The position numbers and the translations under genes were made by a program. Under the pieces are notes generated by a model. The model ran no database searches, was not told the origin of the DNA, and saw nothing but the letters and a program-made list of their open reading frames with translations. Shown in pieces: positions 51,891-62,707 of a stretch of DNA of 64,000 bases. Source of the DNA: Pseudomonas asturiensis (GTDB lineage: Bacteria; Pseudomonadota; Gammaproteobacteria; Pseudomonadales; Pseudomonadaceae); NCBI RefSeq assembly GCF_900143095.1, contig NZ_FRDA01000001.1, positions 62,001 through 126,000 on the forward strand, in the 5' to 3' direction. Positions within the stretch are counted from its first letter, which is position 1, and each line of letters begins with the position of its first letter.

Positions 51891-52670
51891 ATGGCGCACC
51901 AAAGTGACGAACTGATCATCGAGGCGCTGGACATCCACAAGTCGTTCGGCGAACTGCAGATCCTCAAGGGCATCTCCCTGCAAGTGCGGCGCGGTGAAGT
52001 GGTGGTGCTGATCGGCGCCTCGGGCTCCGGCAAGACCACTTTCATCCGCTGCATCAACCTGCTCGAAGACATCCAGAGTGGGCGCATTCGCGTCAACGGC
52101 CGCGCCATGGGCTATCGCGAACGCAGCGACGGCAGCCTGGTGCGCGACTCGGAGCGCAACATCGCCCGCCAGCGCCGCGACATCGGCATGGTGTTCCAGC
52201 GTTTCAACCTGTTCCCGCACATGACCGCGTTGGAGAACATTATCGAAGCGCCGATCCAGGTGCTCGGCGTGCCACGTGCCCAGGCACTGGAGCAGGCGCG
52301 CGGCTTGCTGGCGCGGGTGGGCCTGGCGGACAAGGCCAGCCATTATCCGTCGATGCTCTCCGGCGGCCAGCAGCAACGGGTAGCAATTGCCCGTGCGCTG
52401 GCGATGAAGCCCCAGGCCATGCTGTTCGACGAACCTACCAGTGCCCTCGACCCGGAAACCGTCGGCGAGGTCTTGCAGGTGATGAAGGAGCTGGCCGAGG
52501 AGGGCATGACCATGGTGGTGGTTACCCATGAAATGGGCTTTGCCCGCGAGGTGGCCGACCGCGTGGTGGTGCTCGATCAGGGGGAACTGATCGAGCAAGG
52601 GCCGCCGGAGCAGATCTTCAGTCGCCCCAGCCATCCGCGTACCCGGGCGTTTCTCAGCCGCGTGTTATGA
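51891..52670 (+). CDS. Amino-acid ABC transporter ATP-binding protein
   Basis: A 259-residue ABC ATPase of the HisP/GlnQ group: Walker [11 protein letters not shown] (about residue 42), Q-loop [16 protein letters not shown], signature [16 protein letters not shown], Walker [14 protein letters not shown] and the switch [14 protein letters not shown]. It energises import with the adjacent permease. Confidence 0.96.
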   Translation: MAHQSDELIIEALDIHKSFGELQILKGISLQVRRGEVVVLIGASGSGKTTFIRCINLLEDIQSGRIRVNGRAMGYRERSDGSLVRDSERNIARQRRDIGMVFQRFNLFPHMTALENIIEAPIQVLGVPRAQALEQARGLLARVGLADKASHYPSMLSGGQQQRVAIARALAMKPQAMLFDEPTSALDPETVGEVLQVMKELAEEGMTMVVVTHEMGFAREVADRVVVLDQGELIEQGPPEQIFSRPSHPRTRAFLSRVL

Positions 52671-52691
52671 CCTTTTTGAAGAGCCTTTGCC

Positions 52692-54302
52692 ATGTTGAAG
52701 TTTTCTGCTCACGAGTATCCCTATCCGTCGCAGCGCCAGAGCGTATTTGCCCGTCGCGGCATGGTCGCGGCGTCGCAGCCGCTGGCCGCCCAGGCCGGCA
52801 TTCAGATCATGCAAAAGGGCGGCAACGCTATTGATGCAGCAATCGCCACGGCGGCGGCCCTTACTGTGGTTGAACCCACCGGCTGCGGTCTTGGCGGCGA
52901 CGCGTTTGCCCTGGTGTGGTGCAACGGCCAGTTGCATGGCCTGAACGGCAACGGCCATGCGCCGGCTGCGTTGAGTGTCGAGGCCGTCAAGGCGGCGGGG
53001 CATGCGCAGATGCCGTTGTATGGCTGGACCCCGGTCACTGTGCCTGGCTGCCCGTCGGCATGGGCCGAGTTGTCGCAACGCTTCGGCAAGTTGCCGTTCG
53101 CCGAATTGCTGCAGCCGGCCATCAGCCTGGCACGCGACGGTTTCCCGTTATCGCCAGTGGTTGCCCAGCAATGGCAGATCTCCCTGAACGAATTCAGTCC
53201 GCACCGCGATGAAGTGCTGCAAGCCTGGTTCGACACGTTCCTCATCGATGGGCGCGCACCCCGGGCGGGCGAGATTTTCCGCAACCCGGCCCAGGCCCGC
53301 ACGCTCGAAGAACTTGCCACCACCCGCTGCGAGAGCCTGTATCGCGGTGCGCTGGCCGAGCGCCTGGATGCGCATTCGCGTGCCAGCGGTGGCTACCTGC
53401 GCGCCAGCGACCTCAAGGATTACCGCGCCCAGTGGGTGGATCCGATCCACATCAATTACCGTGGCGTGGATGTCTGGGAAATCCCGCCCAGCGGCCAGGG
53501 CCTGGTGGCACTGATGGCGCTGAAAATTCTCGAAGGCTTCAGCTTCGATCACCGCGACAGCCAGCAGACCTGGCATCGGCAACTGGAGGCGATGAAGCTT
53601 GCTTACAGCGACGGCCTGCACTACATCACCGACCCGGCGCACATGCGCGTGGCAGTGGCCGACCTGCTCAGCGACGACTACAGCACCCGCCGCCGTCGTC
53701 AGATTGGCGAGCAGGCACAGCCACCCAAGCCCGGTGACCCCCATGCCAGCGGTACGGTGTACCTGGCCACAGCGGACGCCGAGGGCAATATGGTCTCGTT
53801 TATCCAGAGCAACTATCACGGCTTTGGCTCCGGCGTGGTACTGCCCGACAGCGGCATCGCCTTGCAGAACCGCGGTCAGGAATTCAGCCTCGATGAGGCC
53901 CATGCGAACTGCCTGGCACCGGGCAAGAAAACCTTCCACACCATCATCCCCGGCTTCCTCAGCCAGCACGGCAAGGCCCTTGGACCGTTCGGCGTGATGG
54001 GCGGCTACATGCAGCCCCAGGGCCATGTGCAAATGGTGATGAACCTGGTGGACTTCGGCCTCAACCCGCAAGCGGCCCTCGACGCGCCACGCTGGCAATG
54101 GCTGGGCGACATGAAGGTCGGCATCGAACACGGTGCTTCCCGCGACCTGGTCAATGCACTGGCGCGGCGCGGGCACAAAGTGCAGACCGACAGCGACCTG
54201 ACCGACTACGGGCGTGGACAGATCATCCTGCGTGACCCGGTTACCGGCGTGTTGTGCGGCGGCACTGAGCCGAGGGCGGACTCACATATCGCGGTTTGGT
54301 AA
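52692..54302 (+). CDS. Gamma-glutamyltransferase-family protein
   Basis: A 536-residue Ntn-hydrolase of the gamma-glutamyltransferase family. N-terminal GMVAASQPLAAQAGIQIMQKGGNAIDAAIATAAAL, oxyanion-side GLGGDAFAL, the self-cleavage region HASGTVYLATAD with the catalytic Thr, and substrate loop SGVVLPDSGIALQNRG. There is no signal peptide, so it is likely cytoplasmic, acting on imported gamma-glutamyl compounds or glutathione. It shares an operon with the amino-acid importer and GntR regulator. Confidence 0.9.
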   Translation: MLKFSAHEYPYPSQRQSVFARRGMVAASQPLAAQAGIQIMQKGGNAIDAAIATAAALTVVEPTGCGLGGDAFALVWCNGQLHGLNGNGHAPAALSVEAVKAAGHAQMPLYGWTPVTVPGCPSAWAELSQRFGKLPFAELLQPAISLARDGFPLSPVVAQQWQISLNEFSPHRDEVLQAWFDTFLIDGRAPRAGEIFRNPAQARTLEELATTRCESLYRGALAERLDAHSRASGGYLRASDLKDYRAQWVDPIHINYRGVDVWEIPPSGQGLVALMALKILEGFSFDHRDSQQTWHRQLEAMKLAYSDGLHYITDPAHMRVAVADLLSDDYSTRRRRQIGEQAQPPKPGDPHASGTVYLATADAEGNMVSFIQSNYHGFGSGVVLPDSGIALQNRGQEFSLDEAHANCLAPGKKTFHTIIPGFLSQHGKALGPFGVMGGYMQPQGHVQMVMNLVDFGLNPQAALDAPRWQWLGDMKVGIEHGASRDLVNALARRGHKVQTDSDLTDYGRGQIILRDPVTGVLCGGTEPRADSHIAVW

Positions 54303-54495
54303 GCGGCTGCACCGGCACTGACCCCGGCGGATCATTGAGCTGTTCGGGGTCAGTACCCTAAGTTGTCAGTGATAAGTTGTTTGAGTTTTCCGAAGTCGGA
54401 TTCTCTGCTCTTGGGTTATTTGATCTTTCGATATGTTTTTCGCGTACAAGCGCTTAAGAACGTGGCAGCGCAGAGAGGCCAGTCATGTTGACTCG

Positions 54496-55401
54496 TCAAA
54501 CACGACGAGGCTCGCCCTCGGCAATTTCGCGTATCAGGCTCAGGTAACGAAGCGCGCCCAACCCCAAGGGCCGGTTTTTTACCCAGATGATATCGACCCA
54601 TAACCGCATCTGGCTCGGCATGTAGTCAAACACCACCTCCGTCAATGCGCCCGACGTGATGAGAGGCTGTACCAGCGGTTGTGGAAGATAAGCCCAGCCC
54701 AATCCTTGCTGCACCAGGTCCAGCGTGGCCAGATAATTGTCGCTGTGCCAAATCCGCCGCGACAGCACAACACGTGGGTCAGAATCTGCAGGTCCTCCAG
54801 TAGCAACGATGATCTGCCGAACGTCGACCAGTTGCTCCTCACTTAAGGGACTTTTCTTGCCGGCGGCCGCAGGGTGATCTGGAGCAGCAACCGCTACTAA
54901 CAACTGGCTCCCTGCTTCAAGAAACGTCTCGCGCTCGTCAAGTCCTGGCCGTTCAAATCCCAGTGCCAATTGCACGCGCCCTTCATGCAACATGCGCATC
55001 GCCTCCGGATGGGACGCGGAGCGAATCTCGATTTCAAGCGTGGGAAACTCCCTGGCGATGATGGCCAGCGGACGATTCCATGGGCCTGTCTGCAACTCCG
55101 GCGCCATCGCAAGGACCAGGCGCCCCTCCAGCCCCTGATGAAGCTGGAGCGCATGGGCGTCCAGCAGGTTTAGCTGGCTGGCAACCTGACGTGCCTGGGG
55201 CTCCAGTGCTTTGGCGATTGCCGTAGGAATGGCTTTGCGGGTTGAACGGTCAAAAAGCAACAAATCCAGCTCTGCCTCAAGCTGCGACACCGCCATGTTG
55301 ATGGCCGAAGGGACCCGACCCAATTTCCGGGCCGCAGCAGAAAAGGAGCCGCTGTCCATGACGCAGAGGAAGACTTTAAGGGACTCGCTGGTGAACGCCA
55401 T
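54496..55401 (-). CDS. LysR-family regulator divergent from the SDR operon
   Basis: A 301-residue LysR protein: helix-turn-helix ESLKVFLCVMDSGSFSAAARKLGRVPSAINMAVSQLEAELDLLLFDRSTR, then an effector domain ending NRPLGLGALRYLSLI. It is divergent from the SDR gene with only 97 bases between starts, which is the usual layout for a LysR protein that controls its neighbour. Effector unknown. The 190 bases after its stop show nothing. Confidence 0.92.
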   Translation of the reverse strand: MAFTSESLKVFLCVMDSGSFSAAARKLGRVPSAINMAVSQLEAELDLLLFDRSTRKAIPTAIAKALEPQARQVASQLNLLDAHALQLHQGLEGRLVLAMAPELQTGPWNRPLAIIAREFPTLEIEIRSASHPEAMRMLHEGRVQLALGFERPGLDERETFLEAGSQLLVAVAAPDHPAAAGKKSPLSEEQLVDVRQIIVATGGPADSDPRVVLSRRIWHSDNYLATLDLVQQGLGWAYLPQPLVQPLITSGALTEVVFDYMPSQMRLWVDIIWVKNRPLGLGALRYLSLIREIAEGEPRRV

Positions 55402-55498
55402 AAGGGTCGTCAGTTTTTCTGATAATGGTCGTCTTTATGTATCAGGTTTACTGGCTTAGTTTCCACTCTGCTTTCAAATTAAATATGCGGAGCACACC

Positions 55499-56284
55499 AT
55501 GTTGGGTATGGAGTCGGAAGGGCATGTGGCACTTGTCAGCGGTGCCGGAAGTGAAGCCGGGATCGGCATGGCCATCGCTCGCAGACTGGCTGCATCCGGC
55601 GTGAAGTTGATCATTACGGCAAGCAGTCAGCGCATTTTTGAACGGGTTGAAGAACTGCGCGCTGAAGGGTTCGAAGTGGAAGGCCGGCCAGCTGACCTCA
55701 CTGATGAAAGTCAGGTGCGTGAATTGAGTCTGTGGGCAGAGTCCGTATGGGGACGGGTCGATATTCTGGTGAACAATGCCGGTATGTCCATGCAGGGAAG
55801 CCCTGAGGTGTTATCGGAAGTGGCCACGATGGAACTGCAGGCGTGGAATCTTTCACTGGCCAGGAATTTAACGACCGCTTTTCTTCTGACACGGGCCGTC
55901 TTGCCCGGTATGAAGGCGCGAGGTTATGGGCGCATCGTCACTATCAGTTCCACCACGGGCACCCGGGGAAGCAATCCAGGTGAAGCCGCTTACAGCGCTG
56001 CCAAAGCCGCGATGGTGGGCATGAACATGGGACTTGCACTTGAAGTCGCCAGGCAGGGAATCACTGTAAACAGCGTGGCTCCCGGATGGATCACCACCGG
56101 TTCAACCACGCCCGTTGAAGCAGAGGCGGGGCGCTATACGCCGCTAGGACGGGCAGGCAGTCCGCGCGAAGTGGCGGCGGCTGTTGCATTTCTGGCGTCG
56201 CCTGAGGCCAGTTACATCACCGGTGAAGTACTCGTGGTGGATGGCGGTAATTGTCTGGTCGAGAACAAAGCCGCTCAAGCCTGA
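55499..56284 (+). CDS. Short-chain dehydrogenase/reductase (FabG-like)
   Basis: A 261-residue classical SDR. Cofactor motif SGAGSEAGIGMAIA, NNAG in LVNNAGMSMQG, catalytic Ser in VTISSTTG, and the YSAAK catalytic pair. The C-terminal GEVLVVDGGNCLV is typical. GGAG precedes the ATG at 55499 (a second ATG lies at 55508). It probably oxidises or reduces a hydroxy or keto group in the amine pathway encoded with the next two genes. Confidence 0.93.
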   Translation: MLGMESEGHVALVSGAGSEAGIGMAIARRLAASGVKLIITASSQRIFERVEELRAEGFEVEGRPADLTDESQVRELSLWAESVWGRVDILVNNAGMSMQGSPEVLSEVATMELQAWNLSLARNLTTAFLLTRAVLPGMKARGYGRIVTISSTTGTRGSNPGEAAYSAAKAAMVGMNMGLALEVARQGITVNSVAPGWITTGSTTPVEAEAGRYTPLGRAGSPREVAAAVAFLASPEASYITGEVLVVDGGNCLVENKAAQA

Positions 56285-56442
56285 CCTCATGACACGGACG
56301 GTCCTTCTTCTTTGGCTGCAAGTCAGACAGCACCTTTCCCCGCCATTCAACAACTGATCGGGGCGTGAAGAGGGCGATGGAGTGTTGTTATCTGAGCGAC
56401 AACGGATTTCATTAATTTCATAGTAAGCATAGGGTTTTTATC

Positions 56443-57843
56443 ATGTCTAACAGTGGTATTTGTGAATCAGCGATTGCTGCTTTTACCGCCGCCGAGCGCG
56501 CACGCTTTATGGAAAACAACCCGACGTCAATGGCGCTGGCCCAGCGTGCCAAGGCCAATTTGTTCAACGGTGTTCCCATGCACTGGATGAGCGACTGGTC
56601 GATGCCTTCGCCGCTCTTCGTCCAGCGTGCCAAAGGTGCACGTTTCACCGATGTTGACGGTCATGAATACATCGACTTTTGTCTGGGTGACACCGGTACG
56701 ATGTTTGGCCATTCACCTGATCCTGTTGCCCGCGCCATAGCCGAGCAGGCAAATAATGGCTTGACCACGATGCTGCCTGGCGAAGATGCGGTGGTCTGCG
56801 CCGAGTTACTGGCTCAGCGGTTTGAGTTGCCTTACTGGCAGGTGACCGCCACTGCAACTGATGCCAACCGTTACGTTCTGCGCTGGGCGCGGGCTATCAC
56901 CAAGCGCAAGGTCTTGCTGGTGTTCGATGGCTGTTACCACGGCACCGTAGATGACGTGATGGTGCGCTACCGCGACGGCAAAACAGTGCACCGTGCGGGT
57001 CTCGTGGGCCAGGCCTATGATTTGACCCAGTACAGTCGATCCATCCCGTTCAACGATGTGGCCGCGCTGGAGGCTGCGTTAGCCCAGGGCGATGTCTGCG
57101 CGCTGATGTGCGAGCCCGCGATGACCAACATAGGCATGGTCCTGCCGGATCCTGGATTCATGCAAAAGTGCCGGGAATTGACGCTTAAATATGGCAGCCT
57201 GCTGGTCATTGATGAGACCCACACTATTTCCACGGGCCTGGGCGGATGCACCCGCCAATGGGATTTGAAACCCGACTTTTTCGTGATGGGTAAACCCATC
57301 GCAGGTGGCGTGCCTTGCGCTGTGTTCGGCATGACCGAGTCAGTTGCCTTGGCTATGAAGGACGCTCAAACGCGTGGCAGTGAAGAGAGTGGCGGGCATG
57401 GACACAGCGGCATGGGAACGACGTTGTCTGCCAATGCACTGGCGATGCGTTGCATGCGCGCCAGCCTCGAAGACGTCATGACAGCGTCTGCCTATCAACA
57501 CATGCTGCCCCTGGCCTCAAGACTGGCGCACGGGTTTCGAGCGTTGTTCAGGCGCCACCAGCTGGACTGGTCGGTAACGGAGCTGGGGGCTCGTTGTGAG
57601 TTTCAATTCTGTGCCACCTCGCCCAGAACCGGTGCAGAAGCCGAAGCGGCTTTCCATGACAGTCTGCAAATGGCCCTGCATCTCTATCTGATCAATCGCG
57701 GCATCCTGATCACGCCTTTTCACAACATGACCCTGTGCTGCCCGCAAACCAGTGAAGCGGATATCGACAGGCTGATCGGTGAGCTGGATAACGCGCTGAC
57801 CACGCTGCTGGCCCTGCCTGGAGCGCGGGTCATCCGTTCATGA
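56443..57843 (+). CDS. Class III aminotransferase (glutamate-1-semialdehyde-type)
   Basis: A 466-residue PLP enzyme: FDGCYHGTVDDVM (aromatic stacking), LLVIDETHT (D257), and the Schiff-base lysine in FFVMGKPIAGG (K284). The sequence is nearest the GSA aminotransferase-like group by these motifs, but the context is catabolic. It should move an amino group from an amine or amino acid, in line with the glutamine-synthetase-like ligase that follows. Confidence 0.9.
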   Translation: MSNSGICESAIAAFTAAERARFMENNPTSMALAQRAKANLFNGVPMHWMSDWSMPSPLFVQRAKGARFTDVDGHEYIDFCLGDTGTMFGHSPDPVARAIAEQANNGLTTMLPGEDAVVCAELLAQRFELPYWQVTATATDANRYVLRWARAITKRKVLLVFDGCYHGTVDDVMVRYRDGKTVHRAGLVGQAYDLTQYSRSIPFNDVAALEAALAQGDVCALMCEPAMTNIGMVLPDPGFMQKCRELTLKYGSLLVIDETHTISTGLGGCTRQWDLKPDFFVMGKPIAGGVPCAVFGMTESVALAMKDAQTRGSEESGGHGHSGMGTTLSANALAMRCMRASLEDVMTASAYQHMLPLASRLAHGFRALFRRHQLDWSVTELGARCEFQFCATSPRTGAEAEAAFHDSLQMALHLYLINRGILITPFHNMTLCCPQTSEADIDRLIGELDNALTTLLALPGARVIRS

Positions 57844-57913
57844 CGGGACGTCTGACACCGCCACCTTTCTCAAGTACTGCCACGTCGCTTGAATGAGCGC
57901 CAAGAGGTTTGAC

Positions 57914-59281
57914 ATGCAATTTGCTGATAAAAAAGAGGCCGAGGATTATCTGGCCGCGCACCCTGAAGTGCTGAGCATCGAGTTGTTCCTTATCGACGCC
58001 AATGGCGTTCCACGGGGCAAACTGTTGCATCGTAATGAGCTGCTGGCGATCTACGAAAACGGGCGGCCACTGCCAAGTTCCATTCTTGCCTTGACCGTGC
58101 AGGGTGAGGACGTAGATGAGACAGGTCTGGTCTGGGATGTCGCTGATGCTGATTGCTGGACCTACCCCTTGCCGGGAAGCCTGACCCTGCAGCCCTGGCG
58201 CACCAACCCCACAGGCCAGGTGCAGGTCAGCATGCACCCGACCCAAGGTATTCCGGCCGCCCCGGCCGACCCGCGCCATGTACTGGTGAACACCATCGAG
58301 CGGTTGAAAGCCGATGGATTCCATCCGGTCATGGCCGTTGAGTTGGAGTTTTACCTGCTGGACCGGCAACGCGACGTCAACGGTCGGCCGCAGCCCGCGT
58401 TGCAGGCCAATGGGGTACGCCCCGTGGCTCCGCAGGTGTATGGCGTATACGAACTGGAGCAGCTTCAACCGTTTCTTGATGACCTCTACGCAGCGTGTGC
58501 ATTACAGGGATTACCCGTGCGCACAGCGATCTCCGAGTATGCGCCGGGTCAGCTCGAGTTGACGCTGGAGCATCGTTTCGACGCACTCCAGGCCATTGAC
58601 GAAGGCGTACGTTACAAACGCCTGGTCAAGGGTGTGGCCAACAAACACGGGCTGCAGGCGTGCTTCATGGCCAAGCCATTCAGCGATCAGGCCGGCAGCG
58701 GTCTGCACCTGCACGTCAGCCTGGCCGACGAGCAGGGCAACAACCTGTATGCGAGCGAAGACCCACAGGGCACGCCGCTGTTGCGTCACTCCATAGGAGG
58801 AATGATGGCGACCTTGTTCGACTCGCTGGCGATATTTTGCCCCCATGCTAACTCCTACCGCCGATTCCAGACCGGCAGTTACGCGCCGCTGGCCAAAAGC
58901 TGGGGCGTCAACAATCGTACCGTGTCTTTCCGCGTGCCTGGCGGCCCCGCGATAAGCCGGCATATCGAACACCGTATTTGCGGTGCCGATGCCAACCCCT
59001 ATCTCGCCGCTGCCGCAGTACTTGCCGGCATTCATCACGGCATCACGCATCAAAGCGATCCGGGTGCGGCGATTGAGGGCAATGGGTATGAGCAGGCGAC
59101 CGATTTCCTGCCCACCGACTGGCTGACAGCGTTGCAGGCATTGCAGCGTTCAACCTGGGCACGCGAGGCGCTGGGCGCTGAATTCCTCAAGGTGTTTCTG
59201 GCAATCAAGTGGAGCGAGTTCCGTGCATTCAATGCTGAAGTCGGAGAGCAGGACTGGCGCTGGTACCTCACTCACGCCTGA
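57914..59281 (+). CDS. Glutamine-synthetase-like gamma-glutamyl ligase (PuuA-like)
   Basis: A 455-residue GS-family protein. The ATG at 57914 has AGAGG at good spacing; an ATG at 57893 in frame does not. Key segments are VEIE-like MAVELEFYLLD, GSGLHLHVSLADEQG, and NNRTVSFRVPGGPA. It lacks the adenylylation Tyr region of GlnA and resembles gamma-glutamylpolyamine or gamma-glutamylamide synthetases. It probably gamma-glutamylates an amine before oxidation or transamination, with the SDR and aminotransferase upstream. Confidence 0.9.
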   Translation: MQFADKKEAEDYLAAHPEVLSIELFLIDANGVPRGKLLHRNELLAIYENGRPLPSSILALTVQGEDVDETGLVWDVADADCWTYPLPGSLTLQPWRTNPTGQVQVSMHPTQGIPAAPADPRHVLVNTIERLKADGFHPVMAVELEFYLLDRQRDVNGRPQPALQANGVRPVAPQVYGVYELEQLQPFLDDLYAACALQGLPVRTAISEYAPGQLELTLEHRFDALQAIDEGVRYKRLVKGVANKHGLQACFMAKPFSDQAGSGLHLHVSLADEQGNNLYASEDPQGTPLLRHSIGGMMATLFDSLAIFCPHANSYRRFQTGSYAPLAKSWGVNNRTVSFRVPGGPAISRHIEHRICGADANPYLAAAAVLAGIHHGITHQSDPGAAIEGNGYEQATDFLPTDWLTALQALQRSTWAREALGAEFLKVFLAIKWSEFRAFNAEVGEQDWRWYLTHA

Positions 59282-59451
59282 GTGTTCGCCCGTCAGCCTG
59301 CCTTGACATGGACCGCTGGCGTCAGACCATGTTCGCGCCGCGCTCGAAGATGAGTTGGCGAGCATCACGGTGCGGACATGGCCGCTGGTGTAGCACCGCT
59401 GGGTAAGTTCACCGCCCCGTCGCTCTGGTAACCATCTGTTTTCAGGTGTCG

Positions 59452-60309
59452 TCATTTGCGCCTTACCTGCGGCAAAACCCCGGTCAGGTGCAGCCGGGCC
59501 GCGGCCCAGGCCAGGTGCAGTGCATGACGCAAGGCCACTGCATCAAGACTCATGACCCGTACCGAAACGCCGCAATCATTGGGTAATGCACTGACGCCCA
59601 CGTAGCTGTCGGTCAGCGCAGACAGTGCGGTGCGCAAGCCCTGTTTCACTTCATCCAACGGCAAGCCCTGTCCGATCAGCATGAACGTCGCCAGGGCCTG
59701 GAACGACCCGCTGACACCCGGCAGACAACGCTGCAGGTCTTCGCCGGTGAGGGCCAGACGATCCGCAGCCAGCAAACGTCCGGCGGAGCAGCGCACTTCC
59801 AGGTGCGTCCGGTAATAGCCCGGCGGCCCCTTTGAGCCTGATGGGGTGTGCACGCAAAACGCGTCACACATCAGCACTCGCGCGTCGGGGTGCAAGGTCA
59901 GCAGCACCTGGCTGTGCAGGCGAGCCTGCGGAAACAGGATGGTCGCCATGGGCAGGTATTCCAGCAGCGCGCCACTTTCGGCCAGCAGGGTGACGGTCTG
60001 GCGCGCCGGTTGTTCGACCATACTGTGGACGATGGTCGCCGCACCCGTACTGACGTGGACCTGCGTGCCAGCCTCTGCATGCAGATACAAACGCACGTGT
60101 TCCCCGGCAAAAAGGCCTCCCGAGCAGGATTGCAGATAGATCGCTGCCATACCGGGCGGGTCTTGCGGCAGTTTCAGGGTGCGGCCCAGATGAAAGGGAT
60201 AGCCCACTTCCTGACGAGAGACATAGCTGATCCCTGATGGTGCTCTGCTGAAGCTAATCTGCGCCGCGGGGCGCGTCTGCGCTGGCAGCATCGTCGGGCG
60301 GGCGTTCAT
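59452..60309 (-). CDS. ureD: Urease accessory protein UreD
   Basis: A 285-residue UreD/UreH protein: [34 protein letters not shown], then [14 protein letters not shown] and [21 protein letters not shown]. It is a scaffold for the UreDFG complex that loads nickel into urease. Its start overlaps the ureG stop (ATGA). It is the last gene of the operon. The 170 bases before the GS-like gene end show nothing. Confidence 0.93.
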   Translation of the reverse strand: MNARPTMLPAQTRPAAQISFSRAPSGISYVSRQEVGYPFHLGRTLKLPQDPPGMAAIYLQSCSGGLFAGEHVRLYLHAEAGTQVHVSTGAATIVHSMVEQPARQTVTLLAESGALLEYLPMATILFPQARLHSQVLLTLHPDARVLMCDAFCVHTPSGSKGPPGYYRTHLEVRCSAGRLLAADRLALTGEDLQRCLPGVSGSFQALATFMLIGQGLPLDEVKQGLRTALSALTDSYVGVSALPNDCGVSVRVMSLDAVALRHALHLAWAAARLHLTGVLPQVRRK

Positions 60310-60965
60310 GCTCGGTCGAACAGCACGGCCCGGCTGATCGCCTCGACCACGTCATCGACACCATCGCCTGTGCTGCAGTTGGTGAACAGCACCGGGCGAC
60401 CGTCGCGTGCGTCGGCTGACTCACGGCGCATACGCTGCAGATCGACGCCGACATGGGGCGCCAGGTCGTATTTATTGACCACCAGCAAATCGCAGTTCAG
60501 CACGCCCGGGCCTCGTTTTCTCGGGATATCGTCACCTCCGGCCACATCGATGACGAAGATCCAGTAATCCACCAGGTCCAGCGAAAAGGTCGAGGCCAGG
60601 TTGTCGCCGCCGGACTCGATCAGCACCAGATCAAGGTTCCTGAACTGCGCCTCCAGCTCATCCGCCATTTGCAGGTTGAGAGTCGGATCTTCACGAATCG
60701 CTGTGTGCGGGCAGGCGCCGGTTTCCACGGCGCGGACTCTCATCGGGTCGATCAGGCCGCTGCGCTGTACACGTTCTGCATCCTCGCGGGTCGCCAGGTC
60801 ATTGGTGATGATCGCCAGCTCGGTTCCGCGTGCGATAAAACGCGGGATCAACTGTTCCAGCAAACGGGTCTTGCCTGAGCCGACCGGACCACCGATGCCG
60901 ACACGGGCGGCGCCAGGGTGAGGCTGTGCTGCAGCGAGGGTGGGCGCATTCAAAGGCAGGTTCAT
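60306..60965 (-). CDS. ureG: Urease accessory GTPase UreG
   Basis: A 219-residue GTPase. P-loop [17 protein letters not shown] (about residue 24), [14 protein letters not shown] with the nickel-binding Cys-Pro-His, [13 protein letters not shown] and VNKYDLAP. The second ATG (60965) is favoured since AAGGAG is 7 bases away; the ATG at 60971 is too close. It drives nickel insertion with UreD and UreF. Confidence 0.96.
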   Translation of the reverse strand: MNLPLNAPTLAAAQPHPGAARVGIGGPVGSGKTRLLEQLIPRFIARGTELAIITNDLATREDAERVQRSGLIDPMRVRAVETGACPHTAIREDPTLNLQMADELEAQFRNLDLVLIESGGDNLASTFSLDLVDYWIFVIDVAGGDDIPRKRGPGVLNCDLLVVNKYDLAPHVGVDLQRMRRESADARDGRPVLFTNCSTGDGVDDVVEAISRAVLFDRA

Positions 60966-60990
60966 CGTCATTCTCCTTCAGAAAACAGGC

Positions 60991-62703
60991 TCAGCGCAGC
61001 ATGTAGCGTTGGGCGAGCGGGACTTGGCTGACCGGGTCGCAGAACAGCCGCTCGCCGTCTGCGTAGACGTCGAAGGTCTGCGGGTCGACGCGAATGTCCG
61101 GGCAGGCATCGTTGTGCAGCATGTCGGACTTGCGCAGGGTGCGCGTGCCGAACGCGGGCAGCAGCGCTTTTTTGAGGCCCAGCGTGCTGGCGGTGTCGGC
61201 TTCGACGGCCAGCCGGTTGACGAAGTTGACCGACAGCGCCTTGCTCGCTTCGCCGAACGCCCCCCATTGCGGGCGCATCATCAGTGGCTCGCAGGTGTAG
61301 AGCGACGCCGCCGAGTCACCCATCACGCCATGCACGATGAAACCGCCTTTGACCACCAGTTCCGGCTTGATGCCGAAGAACGCCGGTCGCCAGAGCACCA
61401 GATCAGCCAGTTTGCCTGGCTCCAGTGAACCGATGTAACTGTCGATACCGAACACGCGTGCGGCATTGATGGTGTATTTGGCGATGTAGCGCTTGATGCG
61501 CTCGTTGTCGCCCAGCGCAGTGGCTTCTTCCGGGAGACGACCGCGCTGGTCTTTCATCTTCGACGCCAGTTGCCAGGTGCGACAGATGACTTCGTTGATG
61601 CGGCCCATGCCCTGGCTGTCCGACCCCAGGATCGAGATCGCGCCGGTGTCGTGCAGGATGTCCTCCGCCGCGATGGTCTGCGGCCGCACTCGGGATTCGG
61701 CGAACGCCACGTCTTCCGGCACGTCCGGGTTTAGGTGGTGGCAGACCATGATCATGTCCAGGTGTTCGTCGAAGGTATTGACGGTGTAGGGGTTGGTCGG
61801 GTTGGTCGAGGAGGGGATACAGTTGGGCTTGCCCGCCACGCTGATGATATCCGGCGCATGGCCGCCGCCCGCGCCTTCGGTGTGGTACATGTGGATCGTG
61901 CGATCGCCGATGGCCGCCAGCGTGTCTTCCAGAAAACCGGACTCGTTGAGCGTGTCGGTGTGCAGTTGCACCTGAAAGTCGTATTCGTCGGCGACTTTCA
62001 GGCAGGTGTCGATCACCGCCGGCATTGCGCCCCAGTCTTCGTGGATTTTCAGCCCCAGGCAGCCGCCGCGCAGTTGCCCGAGCAGCGATTCGGGCTTGCT
62101 CGAGTTGCCACGTCCGAGAAAGCCGAAGTTGATCGGCCAGTGCTCGGAGGCCTGCAGCATCTTGCCGACATTCCATTCGCCGCCACAGTCGATGCCCACC
62201 GTGATCGGGCCCAGCGAGCCGCCAATCAAGGTGGTCAGCCCGGCTGCCAGCGCGTGATCGCACAGCTGTGCCGAGTCGAAATGCACATGCACGTCAATGC
62301 CGCCTGGCGTGACGATCAGGCCTTCGGCATCGCGCACGGTGGTGGCGACGCCGCAGATCAGTTGTGGATGGACGCCGTCCATGATCTGCGGGTTGCCGGC
62401 CTTGCCGATGGCGACGATCTTGCCGTCCTTGATGCCGATGTCGCCTTTGACGATGCCGATCACCGGGTCGATGATCAACGCGTTGCAAATCAGCATGTCG
62501 AGGGCGCCGTCGTCACTGTCGTGACCGGGCATCAGGCCCATGCCGTCACGCAGCGTCTTGCCGCCGCCGTGCAGGCATTCGTCGCCGGGCACCGCGTGGT
62601 CGAACTCGACTTCGGCCAGCAGCGAGGTATCACCGAGCCGGACAGCGTCGCCGGTGGTCGGGCCGTACATCGCGGCGTATTCCTTACGGGTCATTGTGGC
62701 CAT
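60991..62703 (-). CDS. ureC: Urease alpha subunit UreC
   Basis: A 570-residue catalytic subunit. Nickel ligands are present: H139/H141 in [10 protein letters not shown], carbamylated K219 in [12 protein letters not shown]248, H274, and D362 in GSDSQGMGR; the mobile flap holds MVCHHLNPD (C321, H322). It hydrolyses urea to ammonia and carbamate in the cytoplasm. It starts 5 bases after the fused ureAB stop. The segment replacing the usual loop after the His-x-His pair is three residues shorter than in Klebsiella urease, a difference from memory. Confidence 0.97.
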   Translation of the reverse strand: MATMTRKEYAAMYGPTTGDAVRLGDTSLLAEVEFDHAVPGDECLHGGGKTLRDGMGLMPGHDSDDGALDMLICNALIIDPVIGIVKGDIGIKDGKIVAIGKAGNPQIMDGVHPQLICGVATTVRDAEGLIVTPGGIDVHVHFDSAQLCDHALAAGLTTLIGGSLGPITVGIDCGGEWNVGKMLQASEHWPINFGFLGRGNSSKPESLLGQLRGGCLGLKIHEDWGAMPAVIDTCLKVADEYDFQVQLHTDTLNESGFLEDTLAAIGDRTIHMYHTEGAGGGHAPDIISVAGKPNCIPSSTNPTNPYTVNTFDEHLDMIMVCHHLNPDVPEDVAFAESRVRPQTIAAEDILHDTGAISILGSDSQGMGRINEVICRTWQLASKMKDQRGRLPEEATALGDNERIKRYIAKYTINAARVFGIDSYIGSLEPGKLADLVLWRPAFFGIKPELVVKGGFIVHGVMGDSAASLYTCEPLMMRPQWGAFGEASKALSVNFVNRLAVEADTASTLGLKKALLPAFGTRTLRKSDMLHNDACPDIRVDPQTFDVYADGERLFCDPVSQVPLAQRYMLR

Positions 62704-62707
62704 GGGT

